Source: Paenibacillus hemerocallicola
GTDB taxonomy: Bacteria > Bacillota > Bacilli > Paenibacillales > NBRC-103111
Direction: 5' to 3'
Assembly (NCBI RefSeq): GCF_006265175.1
Contig: NZ_VDCQ01000016.1
Coordinates: 1 to 64,000, forward strand
Length of the DNA stretch: 64,000 nucleotides
Shown: one piece after another, positions 27,164 to 35,368 of the stretch
Numbering within the stretch: the first letter of the stretch is position 1
Layout: each line of letters opens with the position of its first letter
Notes under the pieces: generated by a model
The model's database searches: none
What the model was told of the DNA's origin: nothing
The model's input: the letters and a program-made list of their open reading frames with translations, nothing else
Program-made: the position numbers and the translations under genes

Positions 27164-29062
27164 TTACTTCGTCAGTTGCTCCATCTGCTCGATCAAGCTC
27201 CCGAAGACGCTCATCGCTTGACGCACCGGCTCCGGAGACGACATGTCGACGCCTGCCCGCTTCAATATTTCGATCGAATAGTCGCTGCTGCCGCTTTGCA
27301 GGAAGCCGAGGTAACGATCGACCGCCGGTTCCCCTTCTTCGAGAATTTGCTTCGCGAAGCTGGTCGCCGCAGAGAAGCCGGTCGCATACTTGAATACGTA
27401 GAAGCTGGTATAGAAATGGGGAATGCGCGCCCACTCCATCTCGATTTCTTTATCGACGACCATCCCCGTTCCGTGGTATTGAAGGTTCAGGTCGTAATAA
27501 ATTTTACTCAAATCCTGATGCGTCAAAGACTCGCCCTTCTCCGCTTTCTCGTAAATGATTTTCTCGAACTCGGCGAACATCGTTTGGCGGAATACGGTCG
27601 TGCGGAATTGATCGGCATAATAAGTGAGCAAATACATTTTCTGCTTCGGATCGGTCGAATGCTTCAGCAAATATTCCATCAGCAGCGCTTCGTTCAGCGT
27701 CGAGGCGACCTCGGCCAGAAAAATGGTATATTGCGCCGTGCGATATTCCTGATGCGTATCCGACATGTAGGAATGAAGCGCATGGCCCATTTCATGCGTC
27801 AAGGTGAACATGCTGTTCAGGTTGTCTTTATGGTTGAGCAGCACGAATGGATGTGTGCCGAAAGCGCCCCATTGGTAAGCGCCGCTCCGTTTGCCCTCGT
27901 TCTCGTATACGTCGATCCAGCTGTTATCGAAGCCTTGCTGCAGGATGTTGACATACGTTTCCCCTAGCGGCTTGACGCTCTCCAGAACGGTTTTCTTCGC
28001 TTCCTCGTATGTAATGTCCATCTTGAATTCGTCGACAAGCGGGGCGAACAAGTCGTACATGTGCAGCTCATCCACTTTTAGCAGCTTTTTCCGCAGTTCC
28101 ATATAGCGATGCAGCAAGGGCAAGCTTTCATGGATGGCGGATATGAGGTTGTTATATACATCGACCGGAATTTTGTCGCCATACAGCGACGACTCCAGCG
28201 CCGAAGGGTATTTTCTCGCTTTCGAGTAAAAAATGTTTTTCGTCAGATTGGCGCTGAGCGTAGCGGCTAACGTATTGCGCAGCTTGCCGTACGTTCCGTA
28301 CATCGCTTCGAAGGCGTTTTTGCGCACGTCCCGGTCGCGGCTCTCGAGGAATTGGATGTAGCGGCCTTGCGTCAGCTCGATTTCCTCGCCGTTTTCGTTT
28401 TTCACCTTGGGGAACTTCAGGTCGGCATTATTGAGCATGCCGAAAATCGTCTCGGGCGCCTGGGACAAATTGCCGACCTGAGCGAGCAGCGCTTCCTCCT
28501 GCTTGGACAAAATGTGAGGCTTTTGCCGAAGCATGTCGACGAGCGTTTTTTTGTATTTCGCCAGCTCCGCGTTCGCTACTAGCGCTTGCAGTTTTTCGTC
28601 GGAAAGACTCAATATTTCCGGGGTAATAAATGACAAAGCTTCGCCAACCTCGACGTTCAGCTTTTTCGCTTTATCGGACAAAGACTGGTAGGTCGGTTCG
28701 GCCATATCCTCATGATGGCGCATATTGGCATACACGTAGAGCCGCTCGAGATGAAGGGAAATTTCGTCCTCGAGCGCGAAGCATTCTTTGATCGGCTTGG
28801 CTTCGTTCAGCTTGCCTTCGAATTTGCCGATATCCTTGACCAGCTTTTTCACCTGGTCGTATTCGCTGTCCCACGCCTTTTGATCGGCAAAAATGTCTTC
28901 CAGCTTCCAGCGGTTTTCTGCCGGTACTTCGGAACGCTTCAACACTTGATTCATAGGTATCCTCCTATCGGTTTTCGAAGGTTTTGCAGCTTGGATGGCG
29001 GAAACGGGTGCGGCGGTCATGGCGGCCAAACTAAGGCAAGCGATAAGCGGAATGAGTTTCAT
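27164..29062 (-). CDS. pepF: Oligoendopeptidase F (M3 family), copy 2, with optional signal peptide
   Basis: 632 residues from the ATG at 29062, or 596 from the in-frame ATG at 28954. The long form begins with a classical signal peptide (MKLIPLIACLSLAAMTAA, cleavage plausible after PVSA); the short form begins MNQVLKRSEVP, colinear with copy 1. Both starts have strong Shine-Dalgarno sites (AGGAGG about 6-7 bases upstream), so two forms, one exported and one cytoplasmic, may be made. The zinc motif LTHEMGHALHS and AEVASTLNE are intact. The export of a PepF-type enzyme is inference. Confidence 0.88.
   Translation of the reverse strand: MKLIPLIACLSLAAMTAAPVSAIQAAKPSKTDRRIPMNQVLKRSEVPAENRWKLEDIFADQKAWDSEYDQVKKLVKDIGKFEGKLNEAKPIKECFALEDEISLHLERLYVYANMRHHEDMAEPTYQSLSDKAKKLNVEVGEALSFITPEILSLSDEKLQALVANAELAKYKKTLVDMLRQKPHILSKQEEALLAQVGNLSQAPETIFGMLNNADLKFPKVKNENGEEIELTQGRYIQFLESRDRDVRKNAFEAMYGTYGKLRNTLAATLSANLTKNIFYSKARKYPSALESSLYGDKIPVDVYNNLISAIHESLPLLHRYMELRKKLLKVDELHMYDLFAPLVDEFKMDITYEEAKKTVLESVKPLGETYVNILQQGFDNSWIDVYENEGKRSGAYQWGAFGTHPFVLLNHKDNLNSMFTLTHEMGHALHSYMSDTHQEYRTAQYTIFLAEVASTLNEALLMEYLLKHSTDPKQKMYLLTYYADQFRTTVFRQTMFAEFEKIIYEKAEKGESLTHQDLSKIYYDLNLQYHGTGMVVDKEIEMEWARIPHFYTSFYVFKYATGFSAATSFAKQILEEGEPAVDRYLGFLQSGSSDYSIEILKRAGVDMSSPEPVRQAMSVFGSLIEQMEQLTK
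28952..28966 (-). promoter_or_regulatory. Internal ribosome binding site and second start of pepF copy 2
   Basis: AGGAGG (28961-28966, minus strand) followed 6 bases later by ATG (28952-28954), inside the longer reading frame. The matching outer site is AGGAGG at about 29069-29074 ahead of the ATG at 29062. Both are of equal apparent strength. Confidence 0.8.
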
Positions 29063-29234
29063 GCTGGACCTCCTGAGAGTGCATTAACTCCCTTATTATG
29101 GCCGTTCCGCTATGTGATTATAAGAAAAGTTTGGCAGCGCGTTCGCCCCGCGTCCGTTTAAGCCCTGAAGCAAGAGGAAAACGATATATGTTTAACGGCC
29201 GCCGGGAAGCGGTCGATCCTCTATGGCTTGATAG

Positions 29235-29417
29235 TCATAACCCCGTGCCGAGCAGACTGAATACGATCATGAAAAAGCTGCAGCTTACGAGCACGATGGT
29301 GATCAAAGCGAGCACTCGCCGCAATTGGGGCGGAATCGTATCTTTTTTCATGATCATAATAAGCGCCAGCGAAAATGTGAGGATCGTAAACAGGACGATC
29401 GATCCGGTATCGTTCAT
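29235..29417 (-). CDS. Small two-helix membrane protein, unknown
   Basis: 60 residues from the ATG at 29417 (MNDTGSIVLF), which has GAGGTG about 9 bases upstream; a GTG at 29429 overlaps that site and is less likely. Two hydrophobic segments (about 5-25 and 37-58) are separated by a short basic loop (MKKDTIPPQLRR). I do not recognise the family. It lies upstream of pepF copy 2 on the same strand but about 170 bases away. Confidence 0.6.
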   Translation of the reverse strand: MNDTGSIVLFTILTFSLALIMIMKKDTIPPQLRRVLALITIVLVSCSFFMIVFSLLGTGL

Positions 29418-29429
29418 ATGCGGTTTCAC

Positions 29430-29904
29430 CTCGGGTGCGTTTGCTGTTTCTAGTATTCTCCAAGCATCCGGCGAAATCCTTTTTACTCGGTCATTTTGAT
29501 CGGCAGGATAGATCGATTATAAGGATTTATTCCGGATCGAAACGTTTCCCTCGGCGAAAAAGGAGAATAGGCTCGCCCGATTTTGCGGAAACAATGTCAA
29601 ACGCATGTACGACGCAGCCGAAGACCGTATATGATTTAAATACGACGAAGGTCGGTTATAAACGTTTTATCTAAAGCTCGGATGTACTTCATCGAAAAGG
29701 CTTCGATCGGACGCTTTTATTATATTGGACGAACCGACCGGGCAGAACCGCAAGAAGCGGACCCGAGTCTGCGGAACATTGAGCATAACATCCAAGCCGC
29801 CGGGAATAAAATGTACAAAATAGATTCAAATGTATCGAACGAAAGTCAATCGCTATGCCAAGGAGGTGTACCTGTCTTCCTTAAGAGGGGGACAGGGGAA
29901 CATT
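29430..29904. other. Gene-free stretch ahead of the CNNM/CBS gene
   Basis: No convincing gene in about 470 bases. Near the 3' end an AAGGAGGTG (29860-29868) is followed by a 10-bp hairpin (CCTGTCTTCC at 29871-29880 with GGGGGACAGG at 29887-29896, counting G-U pairs). This places structured RNA between a strong Shine-Dalgarno-like site and the probable TTG start at 29905, and could modulate translation of the downstream gene. Confidence 0.45.
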
Positions 29905-31236
29905 TTGGAAGGTGGCCCGCTGCCGTTAGGGTTAAGTATTGCGCTGGTGCTGGTACTCGTAGGGTTGAACGGATTTTTTGTCGCTGCCGAATTTGCCGTC
30001 GTCAAAATCCGCGGAAGCCGGATTGAAAGCTTGGTGCGGGACGGGGTGCGACGGGCGAAATTTGCCCGGACGATCCTTGCGGACTTGAATGCGTATTTGT
30101 CCGCTTGCCAGCTCGGAATTACGCTGACGTCGCTCGGCTTGGGGTGGATCGGGGAGCCGGCGGTGTCGCGTCTTCTGGAGCCCGCCATGAGCAAGCTGGG
30201 CGTACCGGACCCGGTCATTCATACAATCGCTTTCATTATCGCCTTCGCATTCATTACGACCCTGCATATTACAATCGGGGAGCAATATCCGAAAACATAT
30301 GCCATAAGCAAGCCCGAGCGCATCACGTTGTGGATAGCCGCTCCGCTACTGCTCTTTTACAAGCTGATGCGGCCGTTTATATGGATTTTGAACGGGGTAT
30401 CCAATTGGATGCTGAAGAAATCCGGAGTCGAGCCCGACGATGGCCATGAATCGGTTCACACGGAGGAAGAAATCCGGATATTGGTGAAGGAAAGCCATAG
30501 AAACGGGCTGATCGACAAAACGGAGCTTACGCTGGTCGACAATATTTTCGAGTTTTCCGAAACGAATTCCCGGGAAATCATGATTCCGCGCACGGAAATG
30601 GTGTGCCTGTACGCCAATATGAGCTATGAAGACAACAAGCGGATCGCCATCGAGGAGATGCATACCCGTTACCCCATATGCGACCCGGACAAGGACAATG
30701 TGGTCGGATTCGTGCATATTAAGGAAATGCTCAAGCACCATGATGCGATAGACAGCATTTTGACGATAACCCGTCCGTTGATGAAAGTACCGGACTCGAT
30801 GCCGATCAGCACGCTCCTCCGGCTGATGCAGAGAAAGCGAACGGAAATGGCGCTGCTGATCGACGAATACGGCGGTACCTCCGGTCTCGTCACGATCGAG
30901 GACATAATGGAGGAGATCGTCGGCGAAATTCACGACGAATTCGATGAAGGTCGGCCCAGAATCGAGAAGAAAAGTCCGTTTCTGTATTCGATCGACGGCT
31001 TGCTGCTCATCCACGAGGTGAATCATTATTTCGGCACCGAGGTCGAGACGGACAATTACGATACGATCGGAGGCTGGTTGTACTCCCAAGTGGAAATCCC
31101 TCCGCGGCACAACCAATGCATCCATCACAACGGCTTCGAATATACGATCGAAGAAGTCGATCATATGCGAATTTCGAGACTGACGGTCCGCCTGCCGGAT
31201 CAATATGAAATGCCTGTCGGACAGGAAGTATCCTGA
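29905..31236 (+). CDS. CNNM/HlyC-CorC family membrane protein with CBS pair
   Basis: Membrane protein of the hemolysin C/CorC/CNNM type, about 443 residues, often linked to Mg or other cation efflux. A DUF21/CNNM domain with three to four TM segments (start region LSIALVLVLVGLNGFFVAAEF) is followed by two CBS domains (RYPICDPDKDNVVGFVHIKEM; LLIDEYGGTSGLVTIEDIMEEIVGEI) and a C-terminal CorC_HlyC domain (about 355-435). The start is uncertain: TTG at 29905 has AGGGGAAC ahead and fits the family N-terminus, while the frame is open from an ATG at 29830. A terminator follows. Confidence 0.9.
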   Translation: MEGGPLPLGLSIALVLVLVGLNGFFVAAEFAVVKIRGSRIESLVRDGVRRAKFARTILADLNAYLSACQLGITLTSLGLGWIGEPAVSRLLEPAMSKLGVPDPVIHTIAFIIAFAFITTLHITIGEQYPKTYAISKPERITLWIAAPLLLFYKLMRPFIWILNGVSNWMLKKSGVEPDDGHESVHTEEEIRILVKESHRNGLIDKTELTLVDNIFEFSETNSREIMIPRTEMVCLYANMSYEDNKRIAIEEMHTRYPICDPDKDNVVGFVHIKEMLKHHDAIDSILTITRPLMKVPDSMPISTLLRLMQRKRTEMALLIDEYGGTSGLVTIEDIMEEIVGEIHDEFDEGRPRIEKKSPFLYSIDGLLLIHEVNHYFGTEVETDNYDTIGGWLYSQVEIPPRHNQCIHHNGFEYTIEEVDHMRISRLTVRLPDQYEMPVGQEVS

Positions 31237-31254
31237 GCCGGACATGAACGAAAC

Positions 31255-31292
31255 AATCCCCGGAGCGCCTGGATGAAGCATTCCGGGGATTT
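31255..31292 (+). terminator. Terminator of the CNNM/CBS gene
   Basis: AATCCCCGGA (31255-31264) pairs with TCCGGGGATT (31282-31291), followed by TTC on the plus strand. It lies between convergent genes and may serve both. Confidence 0.75.
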
Positions 31293-31306
31293 TCATTGGC
31301 GGGGCT

Positions 31307-31552
31307 TTACACTTGCTTGAACGCTTCAATAATTTGTTCTCTCTCTTCCTCCGACCCTTCGAATCGTTCCTTCGAGAACGTTCCCTCCGCCCAATGCATC
31401 AAAGCCGGCCGGCTCAAAAATTCGAAGTTGTCCTCGCCCCATTGATCGGAAATGACCCGTACGATGAACCGGGTCCCATGCACCTCCACATTGAGCATGT
31501 TCCATTTATCTTTTTTGTAAATCTGATGCTTTTTAAACGTTTTCTGTGACAA
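31307..31552 (-). CDS. Small hypothetical protein
   Basis: 81 residues, TTG start preceded by GAGGGAA. Hydrophilic and compact; the first 18 residues are strongly basic (KTFKKHQIYKKDKW), the rest acidic with a beta-rich centre (NVEVHGTRFIVRVI) and an acidic helix near the end (EGSEEEREQIIEAF). No TM segment or signal. The amino-acid make-up looks like a real protein, but I do not recognise the family. Confidence 0.6.
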   Translation of the reverse strand: MSQKTFKKHQIYKKDKWNMLNVEVHGTRFIVRVISDQWGEDNFEFLSRPALMHWAEGTFSKERFEGSEEEREQIIEAFKQV

Positions 31553-31642
31553 TGCGGTTCCCTCGCTTTTTTGGGATGATATAAGTAATGTTCGAATGCC
31601 CCGAACGCTCTGCTATTACCTTAGCATGAATGCCTATATATA

Positions 31643-31894
31643 TCAAAAGGTGGCGTCCTCGACGCATTTCGCCTTGAACAGATAGTAGAGAAACAGCGTA
31701 AACGATTGGATAGCCAAATAAAACACGAAGGAATAGCCCAACGTCCACCCTTTATAATGAAACACCCGCATGTAAGCCGCCAGCCTTTCAAACGCCGTCC
31801 CTGCCGCCGACCAGCCCAGCACGTATAAACTGATCCGGATCCCCCCGATTTTCCACAGATCGAATAAATATATGAAGATGGCACTTTCATCCAT
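31643..31894 (-). pseudogene. Possible remnant of a CBO0543-like membrane protein
   Basis: An 83-codon frame with two to three hydrophobic segments; LYVLGWSAAGTAFERLA and YKGWTLGYSFVFYL resemble the C-terminal half of the CBO0543 family of small membrane proteins. There is no ribosome site at the first Met, and the usual N-terminal half is missing or degraded upstream. It could still be a short expressed protein. Confidence 0.35.
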
Positions 31895-31990
31895 TGAGCG
31901 AAATATTGGATGCCCGTCAACTATGAAAGGTGCGGGAATCCAACCTTTACAAATTTTAGAGTATGCATAAAGAGGAAATTCAATACGATC

Positions 31991-32225
31991 AATCCAAAAC
32001 GAACAATCGCGAAGCCGATAGGAGCTTATCCGGCAGGAACGGTAGCGTATCATTGGAACGGACGTGAAACGCGCAGAAGCGTTTGGGAACGATCCGCAAG
32101 CGAAACGCGAGCTGATGGTGCAAATCTGGTATCCAGCGGTCGAAAGAATCGGGAAGAAACCCGACCGTTATTTGGGACTTGCACCGGAAGTGACGGGGGG
32201 CGTTGGCGTAACAAATGCGGGATGA
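31991..32225 (+). pseudogene. Frameshifted remnant of a PAF-acetylhydrolase-like alpha/beta hydrolase
   Basis: One frame reads GAYPAGTVAYHW (to about 32055) and continues only after a one-base shift as TDVKRAEAFGNDPQAKREL then MVQIWYPA, ending at a stop at 32223-32225. Joined by removing one A in TGGAACG, this gives the N-terminal signature of the PAF-acetylhydrolase/dienelactone hydrolase-like family (YHWTD..R.E.F then RELMVQIWYPA). The catalytic part of the gene is absent. This is a dead gene with an indel and a truncation. Confidence 0.75.
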
Positions 32226-32595
32226 TGTGGGGGGACGGGTTTTCGGTGCGGAACAGCTCCCGCACAAACAAAGTGAACAGCTTGCAGGGGCGGTTGCACA
32301 TCGCGGAACGGCCTTATAGACGCCTGCATCGACAACCCCTTGGAAGAGAAACGCTTTTGCACCCGAACATCGACCAAGGCATACCGTTGCGCCAAGCCAT
32401 CCGTATCTACTCCCCGCTCCAAGAGGGTATTTCCCGCATAAAGCCCATCACGTCAACGTGTCTTTGCAAGTGAAACGAATAGTGTTGGACTGGAAATGAG
32501 CAATATGTTTCAGGATCTCTACCTGCTCACAAATAATATACCAACATACAATGACAAGTAGATAGTCAGTATTTACAAGAAGGCAGGTAAGGTAG
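32226..32595. other. Decayed sequence upstream of the GMC oxidoreductase
   Basis: No intact gene in about 370 bases. Frames are short on both strands, and no further hydrolase motif is clear after the pseudogene. The last 100 bases become AT-rich and run into the oxidoreductase start. It may mark the edge of an inserted segment. Confidence 0.4.
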
Positions 32596-34347
32596 ATGAG
32601 AGATAAAAAGAAAGCTCATAAAAAGAACGTCTTTGATTACATCGTCATTGGAGCCGGAACATCGGGCGGGGTAATTGCCAAAAAATTGACGGATGACCGG
32701 AAAACGTCCGTTCTAGTGCTTGAACCGGGAATAAATAGTACGGCTCAGTTAAGCAGTCCAAACGTTTTAAATGCCATTTCGTTGTCAACCGATAATCAAT
32801 ACGCCTTTAACCTTCTGTCAAAATCAGAGCCTTCCATTCAGCGGCAGCTCGTAACGATCAATGGGCGGGTCATCGGGGGGAGCTCTGAGGTAAATTATAT
32901 GTTTGCGGTCCGCGGGAGCCGCGAGCTTTATGAGGAGTGGGCGGCTCTTGTAGGGAGCAAACAATGGAGCTACAATCAAGTCCGCACACTGTTTATTGAT
33001 AATGAAACCTATACCGGACAAACGCAAAGCCCCGACGAAAGAGGAAGCAAGGGACCGATATTCATTAGACAGCAGCATATACCGCAGAACGGGCTTGTCC
33101 AAACGCTGACAAATGCAACCGCAAAAGCACTGAACATTGCCATCGTGGAGGACTACAACACGGGCGTGCGCGACTGTACCTTTTATAAAAATCAGTTTTT
33201 ACAGAAAGAAACAGGCGGTACATTAACCCGATCGTCGACTGCAACGGGGTATCTGAATGAAAGTGTTGTAACACCCGGGGATAACTTCCATTCGGATGAA
33301 TTGGGCGTCGGAAAGAGAAAGCTTGTCATTTTCGCGAGAACGACGGTGAACAAGATCGTATTTAAGAAAAAGGAAGGACGGTTCATTGCCACGGGAGTCG
33401 ATTATGTCAAAGACGGCGTTTCTCATCGATCCTTTGCCCGAAAAGGCGTTATCGTTTCGGCAGGCTTTTTCTCCTCCGTCATTTTACAACGATCGGGGAT
33501 TGGGAAGCCGAGCGATTTGATTCGTGCGGGAATTGCACCATTGATTGAAAATCCGAACGTAGGTTACAATTTGCAAACTCAAGCGTATGTCGGTCTTGGA
33601 GTCGAAGTGGATACATCTCAAATATTACCGTTATTAGGAGCGGATCCTAATCAGCCTATAGCTTTAGGAGCTTTTAAATCGGAGCACGGGAATCGTTTGG
33701 AGGGCCGACGCTTGCAAATACAAGGAGTTCCTGCACCCATCTTCCTTCCCGCTCAGGATGTCTCGAGCAATGGGTGGGAACTGGATGTCACAAAGACAAC
33801 CAATATCATGAGTTTTGGCCTGGTCGATCTGAATCCCGGAAGCAAGGGCACGATCATGACTGCCCATAGCGATCCCGAAGCCCTTCCATCGTTTACCTAT
33901 AATCCGTTACAGCCGAATACAAACGATCTGAATTTCATGGTGGATCAGTATATCAACATGTACAATATTATTAAAGAAGCCAGAGTCCATAACAGTGGCA
34001 TTCACAAGGTGGTATATCCTCCCGAGAATATTTTTACTCTTCCTAATGAGGAAAGAAAGAGAAGAATGCTCAAGAAATATGCAAGAGCCTCTTATTCGAA
34101 CTTTTACCATTATGGAGGGCAATGCAAGATGGCCAAACGCGTACAAGACGGTGTTGTCAACGAATTCCTTGACGTTTTCGGGACAATAAACCTTAAAGTG
34201 GCAGATCTTTCGATTTCCCCTATTTTGCCAGATGGCAACACATCGCTACCCGCTCAAATGATTGGATTAAACGCAGTACGTATGATTAAAAACAACCTCA
34301 AACCTTACACTGTACATGAAGATGATTTTGACGACGGATCAGATTAG
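32596..34347 (+). CDS. GMC-family FAD oxidoreductase
   Basis: Flavoprotein alcohol/sugar oxidase or dehydrogenase, 583 residues. FAD-binding motif IVIGAGTSGGVIAKKL near residue 17, the GMC segment GRVIGGSSEVNYMFAVRGS, and the C-terminal His in FYHYGGQCKM, equivalent to the HPVGTC.MG site. The second active-site position (usually NP.. or NT..) falls in DGNTSLPAQMI. No signal peptide. Base composition is visibly more AT-rich than the flanks, codon use differs, and it sits beside a pseudogene, all pointing to horizontal transfer. Substrate unknown. Confidence 0.85.
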   Translation: MRDKKKAHKKNVFDYIVIGAGTSGGVIAKKLTDDRKTSVLVLEPGINSTAQLSSPNVLNAISLSTDNQYAFNLLSKSEPSIQRQLVTINGRVIGGSSEVNYMFAVRGSRELYEEWAALVGSKQWSYNQVRTLFIDNETYTGQTQSPDERGSKGPIFIRQQHIPQNGLVQTLTNATAKALNIAIVEDYNTGVRDCTFYKNQFLQKETGGTLTRSSTATGYLNESVVTPGDNFHSDELGVGKRKLVIFARTTVNKIVFKKKEGRFIATGVDYVKDGVSHRSFARKGVIVSAGFFSSVILQRSGIGKPSDLIRAGIAPLIENPNVGYNLQTQAYVGLGVEVDTSQILPLLGADPNQPIALGAFKSEHGNRLEGRRLQIQGVPAPIFLPAQDVSSNGWELDVTKTTNIMSFGLVDLNPGSKGTIMTAHSDPEALPSFTYNPLQPNTNDLNFMVDQYINMYNIIKEARVHNSGIHKVVYPPENIFTLPNEERKRRMLKKYARASYSNFYHYGGQCKMAKRVQDGVVNEFLDVFGTINLKVADLSISPILPDGNTSLPAQMIGLNAVRMIKNNLKPYTVHEDDFDDGSD

Positions 34348-34442
34348 CTCTGCCGAACCTTTTTTTTTAGTAAAGCAGTTATGACTCACCTTGCAGGCGG
34401 AAGCGATGGGCACAAACTTGCATTCGTTATTTGTGCTGTCGT

Positions 34443-34478
34443 AGAAAAAAGAAAACCCTCGCGGAATCGAGGGTTTTC
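34443..34478 (-). terminator. Terminator of the GGDEF gene
   Basis: GAAAACCCTCG (34451-34461) with CGAGGGTTTTC (34468-34478). On the minus strand the stem is followed by TTTTTT; it starts 9 bases past the stop. Confidence 0.85.
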
Positions 34479-34486
34479 CAAAGCGG

Positions 34487-35149
34487 TCAAGCATTCGCGC
34501 TCTGCTTCGTCTTGCGCGCGATCTCGCTGCGGTCGTATTTGCGCAGCAAATCGTCCAGCGCTTCCCGCAGCAGGGCGGATTCCTTCTTGTTCAGCTGCTC
34601 GGCGAGCGATTTCAGCCGGCGTACGTTCGTGGACGGATAGTAGCACGATTTCATCACCATTTCCTCGTTCGGGGGCAGCGCCACCTGGTTGCGGCCGATT
34701 TCCTTGGCGGAGACGAGGGCGGCGCTCGCCGCTCGCCGCAAAGCGGATTCGGTTTTCCCGTCGCGGGGGAATTGGGCGACCCCTACCGTTATCGTAAGCC
34801 GGTGATCGTTCGGCAAGGCAAAGGCCTCCCGGGCCGCCTCCACCTTCATACGCAGCCGTTCCATGCCGAGAAAGGCTTGCTCCAGCGTAACGCTGTCCAT
34901 CGCCAAGGCGAATTCGTCGCCGGATACGCGGAATGCGGTTGTCCCGTTCTCCTCTTGCAGCAGGGAAGCCAACTGCTTCAACGCTTCGTCTCCCGCCTCG
35001 CTTCCCAATCGTTCGTTCAATTCGAGAAAATGGTCGACGTCGATCATCGCCAGCGCAATGGGCTCGTCGCGGTCGATCCGCTCCTGCAGATGCTTTTCCA
35101 ACGCTTTGTTGTTCGGGAGGCCGGTCAGTGAATCGATATGCTTGGACAT
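34487..35149 (-). CDS. Diguanylate-cyclase-like GGDEF protein with ribbon-helix-helix tail
   Basis: About 220 residues from the ATG at 35149 (MSKHIDSLTGLPN); the frame stays open far upstream but covers the divergent promoter and another gene. GGDEF domain at about 1-155: LTGLPN, Mg-binding DVDHF and the active-site loop RVSGDEFAL (SGDEF, a functional variant in other cyclases). Residues about 170-212 (STNVRRLKSLAEQLNKKESA, then LLREALDDLLRKY) look like an RHH_3-type ribbon-helix-helix DNA-binding domain. No TM or sensor domain. No Shine-Dalgarno is obvious. It could make c-di-GMP and bind DNA. Confidence 0.78.
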   Translation of the reverse strand: MSKHIDSLTGLPNNKALEKHLQERIDRDEPIALAMIDVDHFLELNERLGSEAGDEALKQLASLLQEENGTTAFRVSGDEFALAMDSVTLEQAFLGMERLRMKVEAAREAFALPNDHRLTITVGVAQFPRDGKTESALRRAASAALVSAKEIGRNQVALPPNEEMVMKSCYYPSTNVRRLKSLAEQLNKKESALLREALDDLLRKYDRSEIARKTKQSANA

Positions 35150-35259
35150 TGTATCACTACATTTTATTGTATTCATGCATGTCGTGTATGTAATACAAAT
35201 TATTATATATTTTTTTATGATGCGCAATCCTTTTTTGCTTGTTCTTCCAAAAAAATACC

Positions 35260-35289
35260 TTGATTTTCCATGGGCCTTTTTCATATAAT
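35260..35289 (+). promoter_or_regulatory. Promoter of the methyltransferase gene
   Basis: TTGATT (35260-35265) and TATAAT (35284-35289) with an 18-bp spacer, in the AT-rich divergent region, about 80 bases before the start codon. Confidence 0.65.
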
Positions 35290-35368
35290 CGTATACAATA
35301 CCCGGCGAGGCCTGGTAGGCAAGCGAGTGTAGCCGAGAATGAATGAGCGGAGAAGAGGAGAGTCGGAA

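Noticed and set aside
27081-27434. 118-codon N-terminal extension of pepF copy 1
   Set aside because: It overlaps copy 2 out of frame and crosses the terminator; copy 1 aligns with copy 2 only from the ATG at 27080.
32168-32473. Possible transposase or second gene after the hydrolase remnant
   Set aside because: Frames on both strands were inspected; no DDE, HUH or other recognisable motif and no terminal repeats.
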